This document shows, piece after piece, positions 7,940 through 18,096 of a DNA stretch of 64,000 bases (the stretch's first letter is position 1; every line of letters starts with the position of its first letter). The position numbers and the translations under genes were made by a program. Origin of the DNA: Alkaliflexus imshenetskii DSM 15055 (GTDB taxonomy: Bacteria > Bacteroidota > Bacteroidia > Bacteroidales > Marinilabiliaceae); the NCBI RefSeq assembly GCF_000517065.1, contig NZ_KI912105.1, positions 1,932,820-1,996,819 on the forward strand, in the 5' to 3' direction. The notes below the pieces were generated by a model. It saw only the letters and a list, made by a program, of their open reading frames with translations, made no database searches and was not told where the DNA came from.

Positions 7940-10150
7940 TCAGATAGTTTCAAAGAAACTACGTGCTATCACGTCTTGCTGTTGTGCGCGCGTAAGTCGT
8001 ACAAAATTTACCGCGTATCCCGACACCCTTATGGTGAGCTGCGGATAATGTTCAGGATGGTTCATGGCATCTTCCAACAGTTCACGATTGAGCACATTCA
8101 CATTGAGGTGATGCGCATCCTTGGTGAAGTAGCCATCCATAATAGATACCAGGTTTTCCTGACGTTGCTCCTTAGTAGCTCCAAGCGTTTTGGGAACAAT
8201 GCTAAAAGTGTTTGAAATACCGTCCAGTGATTCGCGGTAATCAATTTTTGATACTGAGCTTAGCGACGCAATGGCTCCGCTCTTGTCACGTCCGTGCATG
8301 GGATTGGCTCCCGGTGCAAAGGGCACGCCGTGCGCACGACCATCAGGTGTGGCACCGGTTTTCTGTCCGTACACCACGTTTGAAGTGATGGTAAGAATAG
8401 ATAGCGTGGGCTCAGCATTTTTGTATGTTTTCAGCTCTTTAAGCAACCCGTTGAAATAGGCCGGAATATCCTTGGCAAATACGTCCACACGGTCGTCATC
8501 GTTACCATAACAAGGAAAATCTCCGTCAATCAGAAATTCCGAAGAAACGCCCGACTCATTGCGAACCACAGTAACTTTGGCATGTCTAATGGCCGAAAGT
8601 GAGTCCGCCACAATGCTTAATCCTGCGGCACCGTAGGCCAGATTTATTTTCGGATTTGTGTCCACCAATGCCATCTGCATCTTCTCGTAATAATACTTGT
8701 CGTGCATGTAATGGATGATGTTCATGGACTCATTGTAGATACGAGCCACCTCTTTCATGGCCAGTCGGAAATTGGTCATTACCTCATCAAAATCCAATAC
8801 ATCAGATTTCAGTGCGGGGATGTTATTTAGCACCTGCTTACCCGAAAGCTCGCAACGACCACCGTTGATGGCGAGGAGCAATGTTTTAGCCAGGTTGGTA
8901 CGGGCACCAAAGAACTGTATCTGCTTTCCAATCTCCTGAAATGATACACAACATGCAATTCCATAGTCGTCGCTATGTCGGGTGCACTGCATAAGGTCGT
9001 CATTTTCGTATTGAATGGAAGAGGTATCGATAGAAACCTGCGCACAAAACTTCTTAAATCCTTCCGGCAAATCTTTTGACCAAAGGATGGTCATGTTGGG
9101 CTCTGGAGAGGGACCCAAATTGTATAAAGTCTGAAGAAAACGGAATGAGGTCTTGGTTACCTTATGGCGTCCGTCGGCCAACTTACCACCAATGGCTTCG
9201 GTAACCCAGGTTGGGTCGCCGGCAAAAATCTCATTGTACGCTTCCATGCGCAAGTGGCGCACCATACGCAGTTTCATCACAAACTGGTCGATAAGCTCCT
9301 GGGCATACTCTTCAGTAATCAGACCTTTCTCGATGTCATTCTCGATGTAAACATCCAGAAATGAAGATACGTTACCTAATGACATGGCCGCACCGTCCTG
9401 CTCTTTTACAGCAGCCAGATACGCCATATAAACCCATTGAACAGCCTCTTGGGCAGTTTGAGCCGGACGGGAAAGATCCAATCCATAAATATCGCCCAAC
9501 TCTTTCAAATGGCTAAGAGCTTTAATCTGATCCGCCACCTCTTCGCGCAAACGGATGCGCTCGTCGGTCATGGGGCCAGTCAGCCCAAGCAAGTCACTCT
9601 TTTTGGCTTCAATCAATTTGGCTGTGCCATACAAAGCCAGACGGCGATAGTCGCCAATGATACGTCCACGAGCATAGTTATCGGGCAATCCGGTAAGAAT
9701 ACCCAAGGAGCGGAACAATCTGATTTCGGGGGTATATACATCAAAAACGCCGTCGTTGTGAGTTTTGGCGTATTTAAATACATTTTTCACATCTTCGGCA
9801 ACCTCAACGCCATGCTCTTCACATGCTTTTTCAACCACGGCATAGCCTCCAAAGGGTTTCATGGCGCGTTTAAGAAGCTGGTCGGTTTGCAACCCAACAA
9901 TTATCTCTTTATCCTTACTGATGTAACCGGCCGCGTGTGACACTGCACTGGATATCACCTGGTTGTCGATACCTAAAACACCATTATTGGCGCGCTCCTG
10001 AGAAATGGCATCCAGGCAAATTTGCCACAAATCTTTGGTTCTCTGGGTAGGCTCACACAAAAAGCTGCCATCTCCGTCGTACGGACGAACATTTTTCAAT
10101 ACAAAATCGCGAACATCAATCGCATTCTGCCAGTTTCCGGGTTTGAACAT
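7940..10150 (-). CDS. pflB: Formate C-acetyltransferase (pyruvate formate-lyase)
   Basis: 736 residues, close to the family norm of about 750. The active-site Cys pair lies in YGIACCVS and the C-terminal glycyl-radical site in RVSGYAVNF. It converts pyruvate and CoA to acetyl-CoA and formate under anoxia and requires the adjacent PflA. The ATG at 10150 gives MFKPGNWQN. The CC pair and the catalytic domain mark it as true PFL rather than a glycerol or choline glycyl radical enzyme. Confidence 0.97.
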   Translation of the reverse strand: MFKPGNWQNAIDVRDFVLKNVRPYDGDGSFLCEPTQRTKDLWQICLDAISQERANNGVLGIDNQVISSAVSHAAGYISKDKEIIVGLQTDQLLKRAMKPFGGYAVVEKACEEHGVEVAEDVKNVFKYAKTHNDGVFDVYTPEIRLFRSLGILTGLPDNYARGRIIGDYRRLALYGTAKLIEAKKSDLLGLTGPMTDERIRLREEVADQIKALSHLKELGDIYGLDLSRPAQTAQEAVQWVYMAYLAAVKEQDGAAMSLGNVSSFLDVYIENDIEKGLITEEYAQELIDQFVMKLRMVRHLRMEAYNEIFAGDPTWVTEAIGGKLADGRHKVTKTSFRFLQTLYNLGPSPEPNMTILWSKDLPEGFKKFCAQVSIDTSSIQYENDDLMQCTRHSDDYGIACCVSFQEIGKQIQFFGARTNLAKTLLLAINGGRCELSGKQVLNNIPALKSDVLDFDEVMTNFRLAMKEVARIYNESMNIIHYMHDKYYYEKMQMALVDTNPKINLAYGAAGLSIVADSLSAIRHAKVTVVRNESGVSSEFLIDGDFPCYGNDDDRVDVFAKDIPAYFNGLLKELKTYKNAEPTLSILTITSNVVYGQKTGATPDGRAHGVPFAPGANPMHGRDKSGAIASLSSVSKIDYRESLDGISNTFSIVPKTLGATKEQRQENLVSIMDGYFTKDAHHLNVNVLNRELLEDAMNHPEHYPQLTIRVSGYAVNFVRLTRAQQQDVIARSFFETI

Positions 10151-10755
10151 CGTTATAAGGTTTTAATAGTTGTTATGCGTGAAAACAAAACATTGCAAAC
10201 TGTGCATTTGACTTTATTGTTGCTTTTTTCAATTTTAGCTTCGCAATTTCAATCAAAATTGCTATCTCGAGTTTGCAACGGCAAATATAGAGAAAAGTTT
10301 CCTTAATGATTCGCCCGCACGTAATTTTTCTGTTTTTTTAACTAAGCAAAGAGTAAAAACTCTTTTTATAGCAATATACATTAATCTCTGTTTCATGTAT
10401 GTACGTTTTTTGAAAGAAATACTTATTGCCATATAACTACCTAACAAACCGAACATCCATTTGGTTTTAATAACATAAAATCCCCTATCAATAATTGATA
10501 AAGTCATTATAGACTTTTAAAAGGATGCGGACAGGTGAGAAAACCGGAGAGATAAAAAATCAGGAAGGATAATTTGAAATCGACAACAAGACACAAATGG
10601 CTTAATTGCTTCATGAAACTACATTGGTTTGTGTCTGGTTTACTGTACCGGTCACCGCGTGCCGAATAGCAGCATTGTAATTTGTTTCAACGTTGAATTG
10701 CACACAACTGGATCTTAAAAATTGCCTGTAACCATGTGAAAGAGCAGGGTCAAAA
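10151..10755. other. Long intergenic region upstream of pflB
   Basis: About 600 bases with no convincing gene. Open frames here lack recognisable domains and a plausible codon pattern. It holds the pflB promoter candidate at 10282-10289 and is long enough for regulatory sites, but I could not identify a specific operator. Confidence 0.5.
10282..10289 (-). promoter_or_regulatory. Candidate pflB promoter (-7 box)
   Basis: TATATTTG on the minus strand matches the Bacteroidota -7 consensus TAnnTTTG. It would give a leader of roughly 125 bases before the pflB ATG. No clear -33 TTG is present at the usual distance. Confidence 0.45.
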
Positions 10756-10787
10756 AAAAATAGCACCTCTCATGAGATGCTATTTTT
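10756..10787 (-). terminator. Terminator of fabH
   Basis: AAAAATAGCA at 10756-10765 pairs perfectly with TGCTATTTTT at 10778-10787, and the loop itself contains TCTC/GAGA. On the minus strand it ends in a run of about nine T, 20 bases past the fabH stop. It could also act on the plus strand. Confidence 0.85.
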
Positions 10788-10806
10788 AATATATAATTGT
10801 TGCTGC

Positions 10807-11805
10807 CTACTGGGGATCGTAACCCCATTTCAGCAGAAGTGAACCCCACGTAAACCCAGCTCCAAAAGCAGCCAGAATGATGTTGTCACCTTTTTTCAGT
10901 TGTTTTTCCCATTCAACCAGGCACATTGGAATGGTGGCAGCGGTGGTATTGCCGTAACGTTGAATATTCACCATTACCTTATTTTTATCGATACCCATGC
11001 GTTCGGCCGTAGCGTCAATAATTCGCATATTGGCCTGATGTGGCACCAGCCAGGCAAGCTCCTCCGGCGCAATGTTGTGCTTATTCATCATCTCCACAGA
11101 TACGTCGGCCATCCGCGAAACAGCATGTTTAAACACATGTTTGCCATCCTGAAAAATATAGTGTTCACGGTTATCGATGGTCTCGTGTGAGGCAGGTTTT
11201 ACAGAACCACCTGCTTTCATGTTAAGATATACACGTCCAAATCCATCGCTCCGCAGGATGCTGTCTATCACGCCTACCGGTTCATGTGTGGGCTCAAGCA
11301 ATACAGCTGCTGCAGCGTCGCCAAACAATACGCATGTGGTACGGTCGGTATAATCAACGATGCTACTCATTTTATCTGCCCCAATCACAAGCACCTTCTT
11401 TTTAGCGCCTGCCTCAATAAATTTAGATGCGGTATCCAGCGCATAAAGAAACCCTGAGCATCCGGCATTAAGGTCAAAACTGTGGGCATTGCGGATGTTT
11501 AATTTGTCGGAGACGATGTTGGCGGTGGCGGGAAACACATGGTCCGGTGTAACGGTAGCACAGATAACCAAATCGATCTCATCGGGATGCGTACCTGTTT
11601 TGTCGAAAATCTGTTTTACAGCTTCCACAGCCATATCAGAAGTTCCTTTTCCCTCTCCTTTGAGGATGTGCCTCTCTCTGATGCCAACGCGGGTCATAAT
11701 CCACTCATCAGTTGTGTCAACGATTTGACTTAACTCATGATTGTCAAGAATGTAATCCGGCGCGTAACCTCCTACGGCCGTAATCACAGCATTCATTTTT
11801 CTCAT
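10807..11805 (-). CDS. fabH: 3-oxoacyl-ACP synthase III
   Basis: 332 residues. The catalytic Cys is in [11 protein letters not shown], His in [11 protein letters not shown], and Asn in [10 protein letters not shown], the Cys-His-Asn triad of FabH. It condenses an acyl-CoA primer with malonyl-ACP to start fatty acid synthesis. It lies downstream of DUF177 and rpmF, as in many bacteria, but plsX, often between rpmF and fabH, is absent here. A terminator separates it from rpmF. Confidence 0.95.
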   Translation of the reverse strand: MRKMNAVITAVGGYAPDYILDNHELSQIVDTTDEWIMTRVGIRERHILKGEGKGTSDMAVEAVKQIFDKTGTHPDEIDLVICATVTPDHVFPATANIVSDKLNIRNAHSFDLNAGCSGFLYALDTASKFIEAGAKKKVLVIGADKMSSIVDYTDRTTCVLFGDAAAAVLLEPTHEPVGVIDSILRSDGFGRVYLNMKAGGSVKPASHETIDNREHYIFQDGKHVFKHAVSRMADVSVEMMNKHNIAPEELAWLVPHQANMRIIDATAERMGIDKNKVMVNIQRYGNTTAATIPMCLVEWEKQLKKGDNIILAAFGAGFTWGSLLLKWGYDPQ

Positions 11806-12036
11806 TCACTTTTTGTTTATCGCCCCAAATCCGGCTGACCTCTTTCAACCGGCTGCTTCATGTAGTTTCCCCGCCAGACAACTACAATCCCCATTCGGGT
11901 AAAATGACTAAATTAACAAATCGGTTATCTAATCAGTCATAGCTGAACTTCTGATGCAGACTCTATGACAGGGTATTTATCATACCTCATACAAATGTAT
12001 AAAAAGTCACCGGGTCTCCATTCCCCAACCCCAATT

Positions 12037-12069
12037 AAAAAAATTGCCCCGGACTTTCATCAGGGGCAA
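12037..12069 (-). terminator. Terminator after rpmF
   Basis: TTGCCCC at 12044-12050 pairs with GGGGCAA at 12063-12069. On the minus strand a run of seven T follows. It lies about 22 bases past the rpmF stop. Confidence 0.85.
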
Positions 12070-12091
12070 GCTTCTTTATCAGTGAAGGAGC

Positions 12092-12277
12092 TTATGCTGT
12101 AACTTCTTTCTCTACAGCCAGCTTTCCTCTGTAATAACCACATTCGCCACAAACAGTGTGCAGCTTCACAGATGAACCACAGTTAGAACAAACACCCAAT
12201 GCAGGCATAACAGCCTTGTAGTGTGTTCTTCTTTTGTCTCTTCTGGTTTTCGATGTTTTTCTCTTAGGATGTGCCAT
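12092..12277 (-). CDS. rpmF: 50S ribosomal protein L32
   Basis: 61 residues beginning MAHPKRKTSKTRRDKRR. It carries a four-cysteine zinc ribbon (CSNCG and CGECGYYRG) and the L32 core. It sits 12 bp after the DUF177 gene, the standard pairing, and is followed by a terminator. Confidence 0.97.
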   Translation of the reverse strand: MAHPKRKTSKTRRDKRRTHYKAVMPALGVCSNCGSSVKLHTVCGECGYYRGKLAVEKEVTA

Positions 12278-12289
12278 TTTTCAACCTCT

Positions 12290-12838
12290 TTACTTGTTTT
12301 TATCTATTAATTTCTTCAATGCGTCCCACCTGGGGTCTTGTTCTTGTTCCTGTTTTTGTCCCGGTTCTCTGTCAACCATGTACTCCGAAAGTTTTTTAAC
12401 CATTTCCGGGTCACAGCCACTATTTCCCTTCTTATCCCTGGGATGCAGATGCCTGATTGGCAAACTGGTAACTATGAGATCGTAAATGGTATGCGCCACA
12501 TTGATTTCATACTCCTCCCTGGGAATCACAATAATGTCATCGTCTGGTTCTTCAAAAGCATCGCCAAACTTCACATATTGCCTGCTGTTGTGTTTAACCG
12601 GCACATTGATGGATTCAAGGCAATTGTCGCATAGCGATGCCACGTAACCTTCAATGTGATAATCCAGAATCAGCATCTGCTGCCCTTTATTCAGGTTAAT
12701 TTGCACCTTAATGGCGCCATCCTGATAGAGCGCATCTTCAAAAAGCGCAAAAAAATCACCATTGACAGTATAGTCAAACAGATGATTCCCATCTTTAAGG
12801 CCTTTAAAGCCAATACTGTAGTCTTTCAGCTTTCTCAC
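12290..12838 (-). CDS. DUF177 (YceD-like) protein
   Basis: 182 residues upstream of rpmF, the conserved position of the DUF177/YceD family. In E. coli and plants this family is linked to 23S rRNA accumulation. It has a CDNC motif (ASLCDNCLESI) around residue 73, and an acidic stretch followed by a lysine-rich C-terminus. The start is a GTG at 12838, which places the gene just after a TAACTTTG promoter box. Confidence 0.85.
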   Translation of the reverse strand: MRKLKDYSIGFKGLKDGNHLFDYTVNGDFFALFEDALYQDGAIKVQINLNKGQQMLILDYHIEGYVASLCDNCLESINVPVKHNSRQYVKFGDAFEEPDDDIIVIPREEYEINVAHTIYDLIVTSLPIRHLHPRDKKGNSGCDPEMVKKLSEYMVDREPGQKQEQEQDPRWDALKKLIDKNK

Positions 12839-12861
12839 AACACCTTCCGGTAAAAACGGTG

Positions 12862-12869
12862 CAAAGTTA
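12862..12869 (-). promoter_or_regulatory. Promoter of the DUF177-rpmF operon (-7 box)
   Basis: TAACTTTG on the minus strand matches TAnnTTTG and would start transcription about 17 bases before the GTG start at 12838. Confidence 0.55.
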
Positions 12870-13146
12870 TAAAAATAAAATACTCAGGGAAATAAATTAT
12901 GCTTTTTTCTTATTATTTGTTTCCTGATAAATTGAAATCCCTTACTCGATGCACAAAAAAACATACTACTCAATATCAAAAAGCGTTGTATCGCGCATGG
13001 TTCCGCACCTATCACAACGGCGAAACAAAAGCTGCTGATTCAGCCGCTTAAACTGGAATTACAAGCTGCCTCTTAATAATAGGATTGGCAATTTAATCAA
13101 AAAAATGAGAATATTCCTGTTTTGTAGTTTTGGATGTCAGCGGCAT

Positions 13147-14307
13147 CTATTTTTTAGTTGGCAGCACAATGCGAAAAGTAGTGCCCTTGCCGGGCGATGA
13201 GGCAAGGATGAAAATACGCCCCCCGTGATACTGCTCCACAATGCGCCGGCTAAGTGTGAGGCCCAATCCCCAACCACGTGCCTTGGTTGAGTAGCCGGGC
13301 TTAAATACCGTTTTTTGTACGCCTTTAGACATCCCTTTGCCTGTATCAGAAATATCCAGGACAATCTCATCATTTCTATGTGCAAACAACCGAATTGTGA
13401 TTTGCCCCTCCCCTTCCATCGCATCAATTGCGTTTTTACAAATATTCTCAATAACCCATTCAAACAGTGACCTGCTTAATGGAATATGTGATACCGGTAT
13501 TGTCTCAAAATGAAGATTGAAAACCACAAATGAGGAACTGCGCTTTTTGAGATAGTCGGCCATACCCTGAACCACCTGGGTGATATCCTCGGGATACAAC
13601 TCCGGCCGCGAGCCTATTTTAGAAAACCGTGAAGTGATGGTCTGCAACCGCTGAATATCAAACCTCATTTCGTCCAGTAGCTGAGGGTCGGCATTTTTCA
13701 TACCCAGCACATCGAGCCACCCAAGCAGTGACGTGGTGGGTGTGCCCAATTGATGCGCTGTTTCACGTGCCATTCCTACCCAAACCTGATCCTGCTCCCA
13801 TTTGCGGGCCACACTAAAGGCCACATAAGCTATAAGCATAAAAACAAAAACTACCAACAGTTGCACAATAGGAAACCACTGTAGTTTGCGCAAAAGTATG
13901 GAGTCATAATAATAGATATACTGCCACTCTTCGTCAGAAATTTTTACAGGAATAGGCTGGCGGTATTTTTTCATTTTCTGCAATGCCTTCTCAAGCTGTA
14001 CTTCATCGTTTCGTCCGGAGAGCTTCACATTTCGATGAAAAACAATATTGTCATCGTCCTCAGTAAGTATTACCGGCACCGTGGTGTTATTTCTCAGTAT
14101 TTCGAGAATGAGCGCCATGGTCTCACCCGGTGTGGCATCAATGGTGAGCAAACGGTTGGCCTCTGCCCATAACTCCATCTTCTTCTGTTCTTCGAGCTTT
14201 AGCTCTGACGTCAGTCGATTGGTATAAAGCAAAGTAAACACACTGATAGCTGCTGCTCCCAGAAACAACAGAAATTTCCACCAACGTTTTCGATTATATA
14301 ACTGCAT
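13147..14307 (-). CDS. Membrane sensor histidine kinase
   Basis: About 386 residues. It has one N-terminal membrane helix, an extracytoplasmic segment of about 110 residues, and a second helix (VQLLVVFVFMLIAYVAF). The cytoplasmic kinase follows. The phospho-acceptor His lies in ARETAHQLGTPTTSLLGW, a variant H-box seen in Bacteroidota, then N-box (ENICKNAIDAM), G1 (DTGKGM) and G2 (GWGLGL). It has no receiver domain. I chose the ATG at 14307; a GTG at 14331 would add eight residues. No response regulator is adjacent, and the hybrid kinase gene ends just upstream on the same strand. Confidence 0.88.
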   Translation of the reverse strand: MQLYNRKRWWKFLLFLGAAAISVFTLLYTNRLTSELKLEEQKKMELWAEANRLLTIDATPGETMALILEILRNNTTVPVILTEDDDNIVFHRNVKLSGRNDEVQLEKALQKMKKYRQPIPVKISDEEWQYIYYYDSILLRKLQWFPIVQLLVVFVFMLIAYVAFSVARKWEQDQVWVGMARETAHQLGTPTTSLLGWLDVLGMKNADPQLLDEMRFDIQRLQTITSRFSKIGSRPELYPEDITQVVQGMADYLKKRSSSFVVFNLHFETIPVSHIPLSRSLFEWVIENICKNAIDAMEGEGQITIRLFAHRNDEIVLDISDTGKGMSKGVQKTVFKPGYSTKARGWGLGLTLSRRIVEQYHGGRIFILASSPGKGTTFRIVLPTKK

Positions 14308-14388
14308 TAACCCACTATTAAAATTAGCCACTGAAACAAAAACGTGAAAGGAGAGAAAATCGTGTGGCTATTATTTGCATTTTGAAAA

Positions 14389-16629
14389 TTATCTGTGACT
14401 CGCTGGCTCGTTGGCTCCCATGCCCCATTTGTTTATCAGCTTCACCACCCCATCATAGGTAACAGGCTTTATGAGAAAATCGGAAAAGCCACATGCTTCA
14501 TACTGCTTTTTTGCCATGTCGATAAGATTGGCGCTGGTGCCTATCAATAAAACAGGACATGAAACGGCGATGGATTGTAAACTGACGATGGCCGCTTCGT
14601 TATTGTCAGCATCCTCGTCGGCCTCGAGCAATATCAGATTAACTCCCTCAAATCCGATATTAGCAATGGCTTCGTTGATACTGCGAGCAGTGCTGGTATG
14701 GTAACCAAATCGATGCAGGAGGTTGACTATTAGTCGCTGATTCAGCACGCTCTCCTCAATCACCATCACATGAAAAACCTCGGGTATGGAGAGGGTCGCT
14801 GTACGCTCTCTCTCGGAAATATTGGGGAAGTGTCTTTCGAGGAATTGCCGAAGTACCATCAGCGGAATGGGTTTTCGCAAGTAGACATCTGCACCCATTC
14901 GGCGAGCTAGGCTGGTATTGGATGCCTGAAAATCACTACTCTGCATCAAAATAAGGTGCTTTTTATGCAGATGGCTGTTGTGCAACTCCTGCAGGAACTC
15001 CAGCCCGTTGAGATCATACCTGTGGTCAATAATCAACAAATGACAGTCATTTTCAACTTTTAAAGATTCAATGGTTTCGATGGTTGGCGATGCAATCTGG
15101 AAGTTAACCCCCAGTGCTATCAGGTTGCGCGTCAACACGTGCACCTGCATGGGGTCGTCGGTTATCACATGTGCCCTTATCTGGGCATAAGACTGTATGG
15201 CTGAAAAATCAAGTGTTTTTTGATATCTGCGGGTTTTTAGCGGAAGCGTAAAACTAAACTCCGAACCCGGGTAGTTGGGATCGGTCGACAAGCCCGACGG
15301 ACTATTTACCCATATCTCGCCACCCATGAGGTTCACTAACTGCTTTGAAATGGTTGTTCCAAGTCCTGTGCCTCCAAACTCACGTGTGGTGGTTTCATCG
15401 CCTTGCACAAAAGGTTCAAATATGGTCTTTAACTTTGATGCGCGAATTCCAATTCCGGTATCGCGTATTGAAAACTGTATGGCAGCAGCCCCTGCAGTGG
15501 TCTTTGCTGCTTTGGCCGATACCTCTATCTTTCCTGACGGAGTAAACTTTATGGCATTGTTTATCAAATTGTTCATTACCTGCCTTACCCGAAGCGGATC
15601 GCCAATAAAATCATGAGGAAGCACCTCACCAAAATCGGTCACAATCTGTATCTTCTTCTCCCGCGCCAACATTACAAAATCGTGTATTATTGCTTCTATT
15701 TCATCCTTAAGGTTAAACGCAATGGATTCGATTTCAAACTTTCCGGAATCCAGTTTTGAAAAGTCGAGAATGTCATTGATAAGCGTCAGCAGTGTTTCGG
15801 CCGACCGTTTGGCCACTTTGGCCATTTCCTTTTCCTGAGCGGGCAAATGAATCGAATTAAGAAGCAAATCGGTCATGCCGATGATTCCATTGAGCGGAGT
15901 GCGCAATTCGTGGCTAATATTTGTGATGAAACCGGCTTGAGAACCCGTTAGTTCAGATGCATTGCGTGGTGTAAAACTGCTCCAATCATGGTAAGTCTCT
16001 ATAACATATTTCTCCGACTGAAGAAAAAAGAGGTTCTTTTCGTTGTAAACAACTTTCTCATTTCCAAAAGCATCTTGAATGATGTAGCGCCTGCCCGATG
16101 CAGAAACCTGCTCTTTTCGAACCACTTTTAAGCGTGAGAAGAGTTGGCGTTCGTCCAACATTTGTCCGATTACAATGTCGGCATCCTCCAACTCAAAAAG
16201 CCGCAGTGCTGCGTTGTTAACCTGGCAGATATGTCCTTGAGGGTCTACTAGGATAATCCCGGTAGGAAGATATTGGAGCACTTTACTCAACGCCTGTTCG
16301 GATTGGCGAATGCGCAACTTCTCCATTTGTTGACGCCGATAGTAGATGACAAAGATGATTCCAGCCATTACCAGCAGTGCCAACGACACCCATAAACCCA
16401 ACACCACTTTGACAGACAAAACATAGGGTATTGCCAGCAGTTTAAAAGAAACAGGGTAATCAATCAGGGGGCTGGATAAAACCATCTCGTTCAAAAAAGA
16501 ACTGTAAAGAAGAGTCGTTTCAATCACATTTGGAATAAAAAAAACCGGCGCCTCAGACGATGATGCAACGCCATCAGTCTGATTCCAGATGAATAACAAT
16601 ACGAGGGATGAGAGTAAGGTGTTTTTCAT
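14389..16629 (-). CDS. Hybrid sensor histidine kinase with two C-terminal receivers
   Basis: 746 residues. Signal or membrane helix, a short periplasmic part, a second helix at about 71-97, PAS at about 110-225, HisKA with His240 in ITNISHELRTPLNG, HATPase to about 465, then two receiver-like domains at about 480-600 and 625-740. The first has an Asp in LLIIDHRYD. In the second, the usual acceptor Asp appears replaced by Glu (LILLEADED), although the Lys of FLIKPV remains. Glu can mimic phospho-Asp, so the last receiver may be locked or a docking module. It lies 57 bp upstream of the kinase gene at 13147-14307 on the same strand. Confidence 0.88.
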   Translation of the reverse strand: MKNTLLSSLVLLFIWNQTDGVASSSEAPVFFIPNVIETTLLYSSFLNEMVLSSPLIDYPVSFKLLAIPYVLSVKVVLGLWVSLALLVMAGIIFVIYYRRQQMEKLRIRQSEQALSKVLQYLPTGIILVDPQGHICQVNNAALRLFELEDADIVIGQMLDERQLFSRLKVVRKEQVSASGRRYIIQDAFGNEKVVYNEKNLFFLQSEKYVIETYHDWSSFTPRNASELTGSQAGFITNISHELRTPLNGIIGMTDLLLNSIHLPAQEKEMAKVAKRSAETLLTLINDILDFSKLDSGKFEIESIAFNLKDEIEAIIHDFVMLAREKKIQIVTDFGEVLPHDFIGDPLRVRQVMNNLINNAIKFTPSGKIEVSAKAAKTTAGAAAIQFSIRDTGIGIRASKLKTIFEPFVQGDETTTREFGGTGLGTTISKQLVNLMGGEIWVNSPSGLSTDPNYPGSEFSFTLPLKTRRYQKTLDFSAIQSYAQIRAHVITDDPMQVHVLTRNLIALGVNFQIASPTIETIESLKVENDCHLLIIDHRYDLNGLEFLQELHNSHLHKKHLILMQSSDFQASNTSLARRMGADVYLRKPIPLMVLRQFLERHFPNISERERTATLSIPEVFHVMVIEESVLNQRLIVNLLHRFGYHTSTARSINEAIANIGFEGVNLILLEADEDADNNEAAIVSLQSIAVSCPVLLIGTSANLIDMAKKQYEACGFSDFLIKPVTYDGVVKLINKWGMGANEPASHR

Positions 16630-16706
16630 AATCTATATAAAAGAGCCGATTAAAAACGGCCAACACTTAAAATTAAGTCTGTGATGCATTATCCCAAATA
16701 TTCATG

Positions 16707-17633
16707 CTACCGATACTTTTCATCCTTGTTTAAAAGAATGCTGATATAACTGTTATATCTCGAAAACGCTATCTCGCCATTCTCTACGGCCTGTTTTACA
16801 GCGCAACCGGGCTCATGCAGGTGAGTGCAGTTATGGAACTGACACTGTTGCGACACAGCAAAAATCTCCCGGAAATAGTGATACAACTCCTCTTTCTCAA
16901 TCATTATCAATCCAAAGCCCCGAATACCCGGCGTGTCGATAATATATCCGCCAAAGGAGAATGGATGCATCTCTGCAAAAGTTGTAGTATGCTTTCCCGA
17001 CTGATGAAACCTTGAAATGTCGCGGGTTTTCAAATTTAAACCGGGTTCCAGACGGTTTATGAGCGTACTCTTCCCCACTCCGGAGTGACCTGCAATCAAC
17101 GTGGTTTTGTCCTTTAACAACTCCCTTATCTCATCCAGATTCTCCTGGTTCTTTGCCGATAAAGCCCTTGTTTCATAGCCAACATTCTCGTAAACGGCGC
17201 GTAGCTCTTCCATTTGAGCCAGGTGCTTTGTATCATATCGATCCGTTTTATTGAAAAGCAAAACCACCGGAATTCTGTATGCCTCAGCCGATGTTAGAAA
17301 TCGATCGATAAAAATATTGGTGGTAATGGGGTAATTAATGGTAACCAGCAAAATGGCCTGGTCGATATTTGCCGCCAGAATATGCGTCTGCTTAGATAGA
17401 TTGGTGGCCTTGCGAATGATGTAGTTCTTGCGCTCATGAATGTGCGTAATGACACCATTTCCAGTGATGTCATCCATTTCAAATGTAACCCTGTCGCCCA
17501 CAGAAACAGGGTTTGTTGATTTGAGTTCGTCAAGTCTGAACTTCCCCTTTATGCGGCAAGCCACTGACGGACCAGCCTCCTCCTTAACGGTGTACCAGCT
17601 GCCTGTTGATTTTATTACAACTCCCTCTTTCAA
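16707..17633 (-). CDS. rsgA: Ribosome small-subunit-dependent GTPase RsgA
   Basis: 308 residues with the circularly permuted GTPase order: G4 (NKTD) first, then G1 (GHSGVGKST), then G3 (DTPG). An N-terminal OB fold precedes and a zinc site follows ([14 protein letters not shown]). It acts in late 30S maturation. The start is a TTG at 17633, chosen because no in-frame ATG exists upstream and the resulting [13 protein letters not shown] matches the family N-terminus. The gene stands alone. Confidence 0.95.
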   Translation of the reverse strand: MKEGVVIKSTGSWYTVKEEAGPSVACRIKGKFRLDELKSTNPVSVGDRVTFEMDDITGNGVITHIHERKNYIIRKATNLSKQTHILAANIDQAILLVTINYPITTNIFIDRFLTSAEAYRIPVVLLFNKTDRYDTKHLAQMEELRAVYENVGYETRALSAKNQENLDEIRELLKDKTTLIAGHSGVGKSTLINRLEPGLNLKTRDISRFHQSGKHTTTFAEMHPFSFGGYIIDTPGIRGFGLIMIEKEELYHYFREIFAVSQQCQFHNCTHLHEPGCAVKQAVENGEIAFSRYNSYISILLNKDEKYR

Positions 17634-18096
17634 AGCAATAGATTTATATGTTAATTAATTCTCTGATTGCTTCAAAAAGCTGTTTAAACAAACCCTATAT
17701 GCCTTATTCAAAGTGTGGAACAATGCCCTAAGCAACCAGAATATTATGTTACAAAAAAAGTGGCACCTCATTGCCATCCGATTCAAAATTACGTATTTTA
17801 TAAGTTAATACAACATCTAAGAAAGTAATAATGAATGGAAAGAATCAACTTTTATTGTTTTTTACAAACCTGATAAATTAAAATAATATCATCCGTTTGT
17901 AAGAAAAATGCATACAGTTGTCAAAAATCATCAAAAAGACAATTGCTATTTTGACAATCTGCACTATATTGCAGGTAAGAATGAGTCTGTAAACCAAAAT
18001 CAAGAAATAAAAATTATTGAGTTTTAGTTTAAAAAGATTTTTCCTGATAACCCAATTCGGACTAATCTTAAACATAATGTTTTCCGAATTTTACCG
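17634..18096. other. AT-rich divergent intergenic region
   Basis: Lies between rsgA (leftward) and the large hybrid kinase (rightward). No gene was found; a minus-strand frame at 17878-18075 has no recognisable features. Promoters for both genes should be here, but none was clear enough to place. Confidence 0.4.

Noticed and set aside
10262-10507. 81-codon minus-strand frame upstream of pflB
   Set aside because: It overlaps the likely pflB promoter and has no recognisable domain or codon pattern.
13000-13090. Minus-strand frame ending CDRCGTMRDTTLFDIE, resembling a zinc-ribbon tail
   Set aside because: No start codon before it, only one CxxC, and a stop directly upstream. At most a remnant.
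16637-16661. Short AGCCG/CGGC hairpin after rsgA
   Set aside because: Stem of only four to five pairs, too weak to call a terminator with confidence.
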